From: Paraburkholderia largidicola
Lineage (GTDB): Bacteria; Pseudomonadota; Gammaproteobacteria; Burkholderiales; Burkholderiaceae
NCBI RefSeq assembly: GCF_013426895.1
Contig: NZ_AP023176.1
Span: forward strand, 2,046,001-2,110,000
Direction of reading: 5' to 3'
DNA length: 64,000 bases
Shown: positions 54,545-63,385 of the stretch, piece after piece
Numbering within the stretch: position 1 is the stretch's first letter
How the letters are laid out: the number at the start of each line of letters is the position of its first letter
The notes under the pieces: model-generated
The model's database searches: none
What the model was told of the DNA's origin: nothing
The model's input: the letters and a program-made list of their open reading frames with translations, nothing else
Made by a program: the position numbers and the translations under genes

Positions 54545-56056
54545 ATGACACCGCTCATTTCCGTCAGCAAGCTCAACAAGAGCTTTCCCGGCGTGAGGGC
54601 ACTGCACGAAGTGCAGTTCGAGCTCATGGCGGGCGAAGTGCATGCGCTGATGGGCGAGAACGGCGCAGGCAAGTCCACGCTGATGAAGATTCTCGCCGGC
54701 GTGTACACGCGCGATTCCGGCGAAATGCTCTACGACGGCAAGCCCGTCGATTTCACCAGCCCGCGCGAAGCCCAGGCGGCAGGCATCGGCATCATTCATC
54801 AGGAACTTCAGCTGATGAATCATCTGACCGTCGCGCAGAACATGTTCATTGGCCGCGAGCCGCGCGGGCGCCTGGGCCTGTTTCTCGACGAAGACAAACT
54901 CAACGCGCAGGCTCGCGAGATCCTCGCGCGCATGCATGTGAATCTCGATCCGCGTACCGTCGTCGAGTCGCTGACGGTCGCGAGCCAGCAGATGGTCGAG
55001 ATCGCGAAGGCCCTGTCGTTCGATTCGCGCGTGCTCATCATGGACGAGCCGACCTCCGCGCTCAACGACGCGGAGATTGCCGAGCTTTTCCGCATCATCC
55101 GTCAGCTGAAGGAACGCGGCGTCGGCATCATCTACATCTCGCACAAGATGGATGAGCTCAAGCAGATCTCCGATCGCGTCACCGTGATGCGCGACGGCGA
55201 GTATGTGGCCACGGTTTCGACGGCCGACACGACTGTGGCCACGATCATCGGCATGATGGTGGGCCGCACGCTCGCCGACGTCACGCCCTATCAAGGAGAC
55301 GAATGCACGGGCGATATCGCGCTCGAGGTGAAGCATCTGAACGCCGGTCCACTCGTCAGGGACGTGAGCTTCACGCTGCGCAAGGGCGAGATATTGGGCT
55401 TTGCGGGTTTGATGGGCGCGGGCCGCACGGAAGTCGCGCGCGCGGTATTCGGCGCGGACCCGATCGAGTCGGGCGATATCTTCGTGAAAGGCGTGAAAGC
55501 GCTCATCAAAAGACCCTGCAATGCCGTCGCGCACAGCATCGGCTATCTCTCCGAGGACCGCAAACGCTTCGGTCTCGCGACGGGCATGGACGTCGAATCG
55601 AACATCGTGATGTCGGATCTCGGCAAATTCCTGTCACTGCGTGTGTTCCTCCGTCGCGCGCAGATACGCAAGCGGGCTTCGCATTTCATCAATCTGCTCG
55701 CCATTCGCACGCCGTCTCCTACACAGCCTGTCCGACTGCTGTCGGGCGGCAATCAGCAAAAGATCGTCATTGCGAAATGGCTGGAGCGCGACTGCGACGT
55801 ACTGTTCTTCGACGAGCCGACGCGCGGCATCGATGTCGGCGCAAAGAGCGAGATCTACAAGCTGTTGCGCTCGCTCGCCGCGCAAGGCAAGGCGATCGTG
55901 ATGATCTCGTCGGAATTGCCGGAAATTCTGCGCATGAGCGACCGTATCGTGGTGATGTGCGAAGGCCGCATTACTGGCGAGCTTTCCGCCAGCGAGGCCA
56001 CGCAGGAAAGCATCATGCATCTCGCGACGCAGCGCGAATCCCTGAAAACAGCATGA
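54545..56056 (+). CDS. Sugar ABC transporter ATP-binding protein (RbsA-like)
   Basis: A 503-residue protein with two ATPase domains, as in ribose/galactose importers. The first domain has GENGAGKST (Walker A), [20 protein letters not shown] (signature region) and [11 protein letters not shown] (Walker B). The second has [12 protein letters not shown] and [16 protein letters not shown]. The ATG at 54545 has no strong ribosome site. Partners are the permease and binding protein downstream. With fucD nearby, a 6-deoxy or pentose sugar acid or fucose may be the cargo (inference). Confidence 0.92.
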   Translation: MTPLISVSKLNKSFPGVRALHEVQFELMAGEVHALMGENGAGKSTLMKILAGVYTRDSGEMLYDGKPVDFTSPREAQAAGIGIIHQELQLMNHLTVAQNMFIGREPRGRLGLFLDEDKLNAQAREILARMHVNLDPRTVVESLTVASQQMVEIAKALSFDSRVLIMDEPTSALNDAEIAELFRIIRQLKERGVGIIYISHKMDELKQISDRVTVMRDGEYVATVSTADTTVATIIGMMVGRTLADVTPYQGDECTGDIALEVKHLNAGPLVRDVSFTLRKGEILGFAGLMGAGRTEVARAVFGADPIESGDIFVKGVKALIKRPCNAVAHSIGYLSEDRKRFGLATGMDVESNIVMSDLGKFLSLRVFLRRAQIRKRASHFINLLAIRTPSPTQPVRLLSGGNQQKIVIAKWLERDCDVLFFDEPTRGIDVGAKSEIYKLLRSLAAQGKAIVMISSELPEILRMSDRIVVMCEGRITGELSASEATQESIMHLATQRESLKTA

Positions 56057-56075
56057 GCCTGAAGAGGTCGGATCG

Positions 56076-57101
56076 ATGACATCGCAATCGGATACCGCGG
56101 CACTGTCCAACGAAAGAAGATTATCGGGCTTCAGGGCCCGTCTTTTCTCGCCGACGGCTTTGCAAAAGCTGCTCGCGTTCACAAGCCTGATATTGCTGCT
56201 GATCTTTTTCAGCTTTGCGTCCCCTGCGTTCATGCAGATGGACAACATCCTCGGCATTCTGCAAGCGACGGCCGTCAATGGTGTGCTGGCCATTGCCAGT
56301 ACTTTCGTCATTATCACGGGCGGCATCGATCTGTCCGTCGGCACGCTGATGACATTTACGGCCGTCATCTGCGGCGTATTCCTGACGTACTGGCATTTGC
56401 CGATGTGGATGGGCGTACTCGCCGCCATCGCGACGGGCGCAGTGTGCGGCACGATTTCGGGCACGTTGACGGCGAAAATGAAAATACCGCCGTTCATTGC
56501 GACGTTGGGCATGATGCTGCTGCTCAAAGGACTTTCGCTCGTCGTATCGGTCGATAAGCCGATCTATTTCACCGACACAGAGAACTTCTACATGATCTCG
56601 CAAGATTCTCTGATCGCGTATTTCCTGCCCAGTGTCCCCGTGCCGAATGCCGTCCTGATTCTGTTCGTGCTCGCCATCGTCAGTTCGATCACGCTGAATC
56701 GCACGGCGCTCGGCCGTTACACGTTCGCGCTCGGCAGCAATGAAGAAGCCGTGCGTCTGTCGGGTGTCAACGTCGACAGATGGAAGATTGCGATTTACGG
56801 TCTGGGCGGCGCGATTTGCGGCATTGCTGGATTGCTGATCGCATCGCGTTTGAATTCGGCGCAACCGGCCCTCGGCCAGGGCTACGAACTGGAAGCGATT
56901 GCGGCAGTGGTGATTGGCGGCACGTCGCTGAGCGGCGGTTCGGGCACGATACTCGGCACGATCATCGGCGCATTCATCATGAGCGTGCTGACCAACGGCT
57001 TGCGCATCATGTCGGTTGCACAGGAATGGCAGATCGTGGTGACAGGTCTCATCATCATTCTCGCCGTGTACGCCGACATCTTGCGACGCCGGAAACGCTG
57101 A
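56076..57101 (+). CDS. Sugar ABC transporter permease (RbsC-like)
   Basis: A 341-residue permease with eight or more membrane helices. ASTFVIITGGIDLSVGTLMT is the family signature in helix 2-3, FIATLGMMLLLKGLSLV and the EAA-like GYELEAIAAVVIGGTSLSGG loop complete it. The ATG is 19 bases after the ATPase stop with GAGGTCGG upstream. Single permease gene, so the channel is presumably a homodimer. Confidence 0.93.
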   Translation: MTSQSDTAALSNERRLSGFRARLFSPTALQKLLAFTSLILLLIFFSFASPAFMQMDNILGILQATAVNGVLAIASTFVIITGGIDLSVGTLMTFTAVICGVFLTYWHLPMWMGVLAAIATGAVCGTISGTLTAKMKIPPFIATLGMMLLLKGLSLVVSVDKPIYFTDTENFYMISQDSLIAYFLPSVPVPNAVLILFVLAIVSSITLNRTALGRYTFALGSNEEAVRLSGVNVDRWKIAIYGLGGAICGIAGLLIASRLNSAQPALGQGYELEAIAAVVIGGTSLSGGSGTILGTIIGAFIMSVLTNGLRIMSVAQEWQIVVTGLIIILAVYADILRRRKR

Positions 57102-57193
57102 GCTTGCACAAAGAATAGAAATCAAAGAAAGGAGAGTACCGGAAGGCTCTCTCAACGGCTGGAGGTCAATAGCCACCTTAGGAGGAGAAAACC

Positions 57194-58135
57194 ATGTTGA
57201 AAAGAAAAGTACTCAGTATCGCGATCGGTGTCGGCGCACTCGTCGGTGCGAGCAGTCTGGCGTACGCGGACGAGCCCTACATTCCGCTGATTTCAAAAGG
57301 CTTCCAGCATCAGTTCTGGCAGGCCGTGAAATCGGGCGCGGAGCAATCCGCGAAGGAAAACAACGTGCGCATCACGTTCGAAGGCCCGGAAACGGAGGCG
57401 ATGGTCGATAAACAGATCGACATGTTGTCGGCTGCGCTCGCGAAGAAACCGCAGGCACTCGGCATTGCCGCGCTCGACAGCAAGGCAGCCATTCCGCTGC
57501 TCAAGCGTGCGCAGTCCAGCAAGATTCCCGTCATCGCGTTCGACTCGGGCGTCGACAGCGATATTCCGCTGACCACGTGCGCGACGGATAACCTTGCGGC
57601 CGCTGCGCTCGCCGCGGACAAGATGGCCGGGATGATCGGCAATACGGGCGAAGTCGGCGTCATCGTTCACGACCAGACGAGCCGCACGGGCATCGACCGG
57701 CGCGACGGCTTCCTGAACGAAATGAAGTCGAAGCATCCGAACATCAAGATCGTTTCGGTGCAATACGGTGGCGGCGATCACCTGAAATCGGCGGAGATTG
57801 CCAAGGCGATGATTCAGGCCAATCCGAACATCAAAGGCATTTTCGGCGCCAACGAAGGTTCGGCGGAAGGCGCGGCCATCGGCGTGAAGGAATCGGGCAA
57901 GAAACTGGTGCTGATCGGCTACGACTCGGGCAAGGAACAGAAAGAGGACATCATGTCCGGCCTGATGGCGGGCGCGATTACGCAAAACCCGGTTGGGATC
58001 GGCAAATGCGTGATCGATTCGGCCGTGAAAGCGCTCAAGGGCGAGAAGCTGCCGAAGAAAGTCGATACCGGTTTTTACTGGTACGACAAGTCAAACATGA
58101 ATGATCCGAAGATCGCTGCTGTGCTCTATGACTAA
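57194..58135 (+). CDS. Sugar ABC transporter substrate-binding protein (RbsB-like)
   Basis: A 313-residue periplasmic binding protein. The signal peptide ends AYA-DEP near residue 25. It has ISKGFQHQFWQAVKSGAEQS and QIDMLSAALAKKPQALGIAA, then FDSGVDSDIPLTTCATDNLA and ANEGSAEGAAIGVKESGKK, the sugar-binding protein signature of the RbsB family. A strong AGGAGGAG ribosome site lies 6 bases before the ATG, matching the need for high expression. A strong terminator follows. Confidence 0.94.
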   Translation: MLKRKVLSIAIGVGALVGASSLAYADEPYIPLISKGFQHQFWQAVKSGAEQSAKENNVRITFEGPETEAMVDKQIDMLSAALAKKPQALGIAALDSKAAIPLLKRAQSSKIPVIAFDSGVDSDIPLTTCATDNLAAAALAADKMAGMIGNTGEVGVIVHDQTSRTGIDRRDGFLNEMKSKHPNIKIVSVQYGGGDHLKSAEIAKAMIQANPNIKGIFGANEGSAEGAAIGVKESGKKLVLIGYDSGKEQKEDIMSGLMAGAITQNPVGIGKCVIDSAVKALKGEKLPKKVDTGFYWYDKSNMNDPKIAAVLYD

Positions 58136-58148
58136 GTAGCGTGCGATG

Positions 58149-58181
58149 AAAGAGGAAGGTTCGAGACCTTCCTCTTTTTTT
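58149..58181 (+). terminator. Strong Rho-independent terminator of the ABC operon
   Basis: Perfect 12-base-pair stem AAAGAGGAAGGT / ACCTTCCTCTTT around TCGAG, directly followed by four further T. Fourteen bases after the stop of the binding protein gene. Confidence 0.92.
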
Positions 58182-58204
58182 ATCGAACGCCGCATAGATT
58201 GCTG

Positions 58205-59170
58205 TTACCGCAAATCCGCGCGCAACTCGCGCACGCCCCGCCCCAAACGCTGACGTAACAAGGTTCTCAGCGTCGCGCCGTCGACATAACCCACTTCGGC
58301 CGCAATCGCTTCGAGATCGAGACCGCTGCCATGAAGCAGCGATTGCGCGCGTTCGACGCGCAAGTCCTGAAAGTACGCGAGCGGCGATTTTCCCAGCACT
58401 TCCTGGCAGCGGCGCTGCAACGTCCGCGCGCTCGTCGCCAGCGCATTGGCGGCATCCTGCAGCGAGAAACCCTCCTTCAGATGGTCTCGCGACCATCGTT
58501 CGAAACGCTGCATCAACGGGTCCGCGAGCGCCAGATGATTGGGAATGATGTACGGCGCCTGCAGCGAGCGGATATCGGCTAGCAGGTAACGCGAAACGAG
58601 CGTTGCCAGTTCCGGACTCGCCTTTCGGATCAGGCAGAGCGTGAGATCGAGATGCCCTAATGCTGCGCCCGCCGTCACGCCGATATCGGTCGCAACGAGC
58701 ATGCGCGTTTCGTCGAGCGAGACCTTCGGATAGCGTTGCCGGAATAGCGGTGCGAGCGACCAGGTCGATGTCGCTTCACGATGATCGAGCAGACCCGCTT
58801 CGGCAAGCAGAAAGGTGCCGATACAGGAAGCGGCAATCAGAGCACCTTCGGCGCGCCACTTCACCAGTTGCGCGGTGGCCTGCTTCACGTCCGCCCGATC
58901 CAGCGCGGGAATCAGTTCATCCGGCGTGGTCTTGCCGAGCGCGGGGACGATGACCCAGTCCGGCTTCAGGTCCGGCGTGATCGCCTGCACGGGAATCGTG
59001 AAGCCCTGTCCCGAGCGCACACGCTTGCGCACGCCCACGACGGTCACGTTGAATTTGGGCGTGGCGCCCATCATGCGGGAAGCGAGCTTGTTCGCGGCGC
59101 CGAGCGCGTCGAGCGTAACGGCGAGCCCTGTGTCGAACAGTCCATCGAGTGCGAGCACGGTGATGCGCAT
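58205..59170 (-). CDS. GlxA family transcriptional regulator (DJ-1/PfpI plus AraC)
   Basis: A 321-residue regulator. The N-terminal DJ-1/PfpI-like domain (about 1-190) has MRITVLALDGLFDTGLAVTL and the nucleophile-elbow region AASCIGTFLLAEAGLLDHRE. Two C-terminal AraC helix-turn-helix motifs have LQDAANALATSARTLQRRCQ and LDLEAIAAEVGYVDGATLRT. Start ATG 59170; a frame from 59275 adds a non-family leader. Members control osmoprotectant and amine use. It is divergent from a GNAT gene, which is its candidate target. Confidence 0.9.
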   Translation of the reverse strand: MRITVLALDGLFDTGLAVTLDALGAANKLASRMMGATPKFNVTVVGVRKRVRSGQGFTIPVQAITPDLKPDWVIVPALGKTTPDELIPALDRADVKQATAQLVKWRAEGALIAASCIGTFLLAEAGLLDHREATSTWSLAPLFRQRYPKVSLDETRMLVATDIGVTAGAALGHLDLTLCLIRKASPELATLVSRYLLADIRSLQAPYIIPNHLALADPLMQRFERWSRDHLKEGFSLQDAANALATSARTLQRRCQEVLGKSPLAYFQDLRVERAQSLLHGSGLDLEAIAAEVGYVDGATLRTLLRQRLGRGVRELRADLR

Positions 59171-59354
59171 GGCGTAAATGACCCTAACGTTGTCATATGC
59201 GACGATACCGCCTTTTCCGGCTGAAGGCCAGATCTGATTGCCGATCGCGCGACGCGCCTGGAAAGAGGCTCGCAATTTTTACGAGATTTTTTCTTGTGAC
59301 CCGTCATGGCCAATTCTAGACTTCACTCAAAGTCAGGAAGCCCGGAGAGACACC

Positions 59355-59993
59355 ATGTCGAAACGATGCGCGACAATCGAAAAGCACACACCCCCTTCTT
59401 ATAGCGAACGGAGCAGCGGCAGTGTGGTGCTACGGCGTTTCGATCCGTCGCGCGACTCGTACGAGCAACTCACGACCATGCTGCATCGCGCGTTTGCGCG
59501 ACTCGGCATGATGGGGTTGAACTGCACGTGTGTGGATCAGGATGTGGCCGTCACGATGAAACGCGCTCAACGTGGCGACTGTTTCGTGATGGTCAGTGGT
59601 GGAAAGATCATCGGCACGATGACGCTATATGCGAGCGACAGCGAGTCGCTCTGCGAGCACTATCATCGGCACGACGTCGCGACGATTCGTCAATTGGCCA
59701 TCGATACTTCGTGGCAGAACCGCGGCATCGGTAAATCGATGCTGGCGTTCGCCGAGCATTGGGCCGCGACGCGTGGCTATGCAGAGCTGGCGCTGGATAC
59801 GCCGTATCCGGCTTCGCATCTCGTTGCTTTCTATCGCGGGCAGGGCTTCCGCATCGTCGACGCGATCCGCTTTGCGGGCAAGGTGTACGACAGCGCGATT
59901 CTCAGCAAGGCGCCCGTCGTCGCGCGCACGCTGGCCGCGTGGACGCACCAGATCGCGTTACCGGGCGCGCGCCTTGTTCGCTTCGCGGCGTGA
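59355..59993 (+). CDS. GNAT family N-acetyltransferase
   Basis: A 212-residue acetyltransferase. The acetyl-CoA motif ATIRQLAIDTSWQNRGIGKS (V/I-x5-Q/R-x-x-G-x-G/A) lies near residue 113, followed by AEHWAATRGYAELALDTPYP. An N-terminal extension of about 20 residues before the domain is unusual. Start ATG 59355 with CCCGGAGAG; a frame from 59238 is not used. The acceptor is unknown. It is divergent from the GlxA-type regulator. Confidence 0.88.
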   Translation: MSKRCATIEKHTPPSYSERSSGSVVLRRFDPSRDSYEQLTTMLHRAFARLGMMGLNCTCVDQDVAVTMKRAQRGDCFVMVSGGKIIGTMTLYASDSESLCEHYHRHDVATIRQLAIDTSWQNRGIGKSMLAFAEHWAATRGYAELALDTPYPASHLVAFYRGQGFRIVDAIRFAGKVYDSAILSKAPVVARTLAAWTHQIALPGARLVRFAA

Positions 59994-60041
59994 AGATCAG
60001 GTTTGGCGAACGGAGTCGTAGCTGGCTGCATGTTGCGTCGA

Positions 60042-60962
60042 TCAACGCAGCGAACGCATCCCATCACAACCATCCAGCCAGTCGAGCACGACACGCAATA
60101 CGTCGTCGCTGTTCTCATCCATCATCATCATGTGCGTGTTGCCGCGCATGCCGAGCGCCGGCAGATCGATACGTTCGCCCTTTCCGCCCGCGACATTCCA
60201 CGCGTCGATCGACGCGCTCGCGCGAGCCGCATGCGCGCGCCACGCTCTATCTTCTTCGATGAAATCGCCGAACACGACGAGTGCCGGCGTGCCCGGCAAA
60301 CCGGCATCGAACGACGCAGGCACGCCGTGCGGTTCGAGCGCGATACATGCGCGCAGGAGATCGCGCGCCGCGTCGGCTGCATCGAAAACCAGACCGCCGC
60401 CCTGACTGAAACCAAGCAGCGCACACGGGCCGATACGCCGCACCGCATCGATCAACGCCTGCCTTTGCAGCGCACTCGTGCTTGCCCAACGCGGCACGGT
60501 TTGCGCCGACAGGCCTTGCATCGCATCGAGCGGAAAGCGGTGGCCCGTGTAACCAAAGCGATAGATCCCGGCGGACTCTTCATCGCTGCGCGACAACGGC
60601 CGGTCAGGCCAGATACCGTCGAGCGCGCAGAAGCCCGCACGCCCACGCTCGACGTTGTCCACCACATACACCGACACACCTGCCTCGAGTAGCCGCTGAA
60701 GCCAGCCGGGCCTGCCGTCCGGCGTGTCTTCCCACATCGCGCCCGTCAGGCCACCGCCGTGCATCAGCACGAGTGGCACAGAATAGCGCGGCGTAGCCTG
60801 CAGAAAGTACTGCACGTAGGCCGCTTCGATCCAGTAAGTGCCGTTCGGATCGTAGTCGCGCGTCGACGTCGACGACAGCGTGACGCGATGCGGCGCTTGC
60901 CCCGTGACGTTCACACGCCGTCCGCCGACGAAGAAACTGCCAGTCTTCTGAAGCGTGATCAT
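60042..60962 (-). CDS. Alpha/beta hydrolase
   Basis: A 306-residue hydrolase. HGGG (68-71) is the oxyanion-hole motif, and Ser186 in GFSQGG the nucleophile; the GNTHMMMMDENSDDV segment supplies the likely His. FFVGGRRVNVTG at the N-terminus matches a family often fused to or found beside carboxylesterase-like proteins. Start ATG 60962 follows GGGGCGAG, 13 bases after the decarboxylase-like stop. It is the last gene of the porin > MFS > decarboxylase operon. Confidence 0.87.
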   Translation of the reverse strand: MITLQKTGSFFVGGRRVNVTGQAPHRVTLSSTSTRDYDPNGTYWIEAAYVQYFLQATPRYSVPLVLMHGGGLTGAMWEDTPDGRPGWLQRLLEAGVSVYVVDNVERGRAGFCALDGIWPDRPLSRSDEESAGIYRFGYTGHRFPLDAMQGLSAQTVPRWASTSALQRQALIDAVRRIGPCALLGFSQGGGLVFDAADAARDLLRACIALEPHGVPASFDAGLPGTPALVVFGDFIEEDRAWRAHAARASASIDAWNVAGGKGERIDLPALGMRGNTHMMMMDENSDDVLRVVLDWLDGCDGMRSLR

Positions 60963-60975
60963 CGCTCGCCCCGGG

Positions 60976-61965
60976 TCACACCCGCACCGCACTGAGCGTT
61001 TCGGCCGGAAACAGGTCCTCCGGCTTCAGCAGGCGATGGCACACACCCTGTTCATAGCCGAACTTCAGGAACGCTTCGAGCGTCGTTCGATTCGGCTCCA
61101 ACCCGTACGGCCAGATGTCCGCGCCGAAGAGCGCTTGCGCTTCGGCTACACGCGCGGGCATCCACGGCAGCGGGAAATGCGAGCAGGTGATATCGCTCAG
61201 CCGGTACAAACTGTTGCGCTTCGCTTCTTCGAACGCCTTCAGCAGATTGCCCGCTATCCACCGATGCTTTTCAAACGTCTCACGGCGCAACACGATCAGG
61301 TGCATGATCGGAAAAATGCGCGTGGCCTCGTAGTATTCGCGTTCCGTGTCGGCGAACTGCGAAAAGAGCCGCACGATCTCATCCGCGCGTTCGTGTCCCG
61401 GCTCGGGCGGACGCGCGCTCAGCACGGCGTCGATCTCGCCGTCGAGCAACAGCGATGTGAGCGAATGCTCCGGCTCCGACCGATACGACACGCCTTCGGG
61501 CACGCGCACCTTCACCTTCTCCTTGCGGCCCGCCTGATTCACACCGCCCTGCACCCATTCGATTTCCGAAAGCGGGATGCCGAGCGAATGGGCAATCCAG
61601 CCGCGCGAGTAGATCGCGGCTGTTTGCGCCCACTCGGGAATGCCGATGCGCTTGCCGCGCAAATCCTCGGGACGCCGAACGCGTCCGTCGCGGCGCACAT
61701 AGAGCGACGACTGGCGGAACGAACGCGACGGAAACACGGGAATGCCGACCAGCCGGTCATCGCCCTGCGAGCGTAGCGACGAATACTTGCCGAATGACAT
61801 TTCCGAAATGTCCCACTCCTGGAAATGCGTCGTGCGATAAAAGATCTCTTCGACATCGAGCACGGACGGCACCAGCTCGATGCCTTCGGGCTGCACGCGC
61901 CCGCTTACCAGGTCGCGCACATGGTCATAGTCGCTGACAGCGAGGCTGAGCGTTAATCTCGACAT
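60976..61965 (-). CDS. 4,5-dihydroxyphthalate decarboxylase-like protein
   Basis: A 329-residue protein with the PBP2/NMT1-like fold used by 4,5-dihydroxyphthalate decarboxylases. It has LTLSLAVSDYDHVRDLVSGR, then ISEMSFGKYSSLRSQGDDRL and WVQGGVNQAGRKEKVKVRVP, which match that family. It has no signal peptide, so it is not a transport binding protein. Aromatic-acid MFS and porin genes upstream support a role in aromatic acid breakdown. The exact substrate could differ from dihydroxyphthalate. Confidence 0.8.
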   Translation of the reverse strand: MSRLTLSLAVSDYDHVRDLVSGRVQPEGIELVPSVLDVEEIFYRTTHFQEWDISEMSFGKYSSLRSQGDDRLVGIPVFPSRSFRQSSLYVRRDGRVRRPEDLRGKRIGIPEWAQTAAIYSRGWIAHSLGIPLSEIEWVQGGVNQAGRKEKVKVRVPEGVSYRSEPEHSLTSLLLDGEIDAVLSARPPEPGHERADEIVRLFSQFADTEREYYEATRIFPIMHLIVLRRETFEKHRWIAGNLLKAFEEAKRNSLYRLSDITCSHFPLPWMPARVAEAQALFGADIWPYGLEPNRTTLEAFLKFGYEQGVCHRLLKPEDLFPAETLSAVRV

Positions 61966-61990
61966 AATGGTTCTCTTTGAAACGGAAGTT

Positions 61991-62020
61991 CAGTGAGCCT
62001 CAGTGGGCCTCAGTGGGCAT
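61991..62020. repeat. Three tandem copies of a 10-base unit at the MFS stop codon
   Basis: CAGTGAGCCT-CAGTGGGCCT-CAGTGGGCAT, a 10-base unit repeated three times with two changes. The leftward MFS gene stops inside the repeat (stop 62010-62012). The repeat leads into the next gene start at 61965. Confidence 0.85.
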
Positions 62021-63371
62021 TGGTGACGACCACATGCGGCTGCGATGGACCGACGGTCAGCACGAGCATTGCCGTCATCAGCACGGCGGCGCCGATCGCT
62101 GCGAACATGATGCCCGGTCCGCCCGACCACTGCTGCAAGACACCCGCCACGGCCGGCCCGAACATCGCGCCGATACGCGACAGCCCCAGGAACACGCCAA
62201 CGCCCGTGCCGCGCATTTCAGTCGGGTAAGCAGCGGCAACCAGATTATTGAGCACGATCTGCGAGCCGACCACGAACGCGCCCGCACCCGCGACCGCAAT
62301 CAGCGTGGTGGTGCGGTCGGTCGCCCAGGCAAGCAGCGCGACCATCGCTGCGCCGAGCAGGTACGATGCCGAGATCACGCGACGGCGATCGCCGACGCGG
62401 TCAGCGATAAAGCCCGAAATCAGGCCGCCCGCCACCGCCATGCCCGCGAACAGCGAGCCATACGCGAAACTCGACGACAGGTTCTCGCCACGCTTGAGCA
62501 TGATGGTCGGCAGCCAGCCCGACAGGCCGTAGGCCGAAAACAGGCTCAACGCGCCAGCAGCCCAGAAGCTCAGCGTGCGCAGCCGATAGTCGCGCGACAG
62601 CAGCAGGCCGAGCGGACTTCTGTGCGAGACCGCGCCGCCCGTGGCGAACTGGCCCGCGTCGTAGGCTGCCGCGCGGTCCGGACGCAAGCGATACAGCAAC
62701 GGCTTGACCTCTTCCCAACGTCCACGGCTGGCGAGAAAGCGCGGCGATTCAGGCAACCACAATTGAATCGCAAGCGCGAACACGAGCGCGACGCCGCCGA
62801 CGTAATAAAGACTCTGCCAGCCGTAATGCGGCGTGAGCCACGCCGCGATCAATCCCGCCGACGACGAGCCACTCACCCAGCCAAGCGAGAAGAACAGACT
62901 CGTGAACACGTTCGACGAACGCTTCGGCGCGATCTCGTTGATGTAGGTGATCGCGAGCGGCATCAGCAGCCCGAGCGCGAGGCCCATCGTCACGCGCAGC
63001 GCGATGTACGACGCGAGGCTGTGCGCGAACAGTGCAATCGCCAGACTCATCACGCCGGAGCCCCAGCAGCCGAGCAGCAGAATGCTGCGACGCCCGAAGC
63101 GATCGCCGAGCAGTCCGCTGACAGCCGAACCCGCGGCGAACCCCGCCAGCCCGCTCGACAGCATGATGCCGATGCGCGCCGGCGACAGTCCCCACGGACC
63201 CGCCACGTAGTGGACGATGTACGCCGAGTTGTACAGGTCGTAGCCGTCGAACAGCAGAATCATCGCGATCAGGACGCCGAGCCGGATATGAAAGCCGCCC
63301 AGCGGCGCTTCCTCCAGTTCCTGGCGAACGTCGATGCGTCCCGCAGGCATCGACACTTTGTGTTGGGCCAT
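62010..63371 (-). CDS. MFS transporter, aromatic acid:proton symporter (AAHS) type
   Basis: A 453-residue 12-helix permease. The helix-1 motif FDGYDLYNSAYIVHYV carries the Asp typical of PcaK-like aromatic acid importers, followed by LLGDRFGRRSILLLGCWGSG (motif A) and PESPRFLASRGR. The ATG 63371 has GTGGAGAACATC upstream, a clear ribosome site; the longer frame from 63635 is not used. It is 14 bases after the porin stop, 44 bases before the decarboxylase-like gene, all leftward. Confidence 0.92.
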   Translation of the reverse strand: MAQHKVSMPAGRIDVRQELEEAPLGGFHIRLGVLIAMILLFDGYDLYNSAYIVHYVAGPWGLSPARIGIMLSSGLAGFAAGSAVSGLLGDRFGRRSILLLGCWGSGVMSLAIALFAHSLASYIALRVTMGLALGLLMPLAITYINEIAPKRSSNVFTSLFFSLGWVSGSSSAGLIAAWLTPHYGWQSLYYVGGVALVFALAIQLWLPESPRFLASRGRWEEVKPLLYRLRPDRAAAYDAGQFATGGAVSHRSPLGLLLSRDYRLRTLSFWAAGALSLFSAYGLSGWLPTIMLKRGENLSSSFAYGSLFAGMAVAGGLISGFIADRVGDRRRVISASYLLGAAMVALLAWATDRTTTLIAVAGAGAFVVGSQIVLNNLVAAAYPTEMRGTGVGVFLGLSRIGAMFGPAVAGVLQQWSGGPGIMFAAIGAAVLMTAMLVLTVGPSQPHVVVTNAH

Positions 63372-63385
63372 GATGTTCTCCACTG

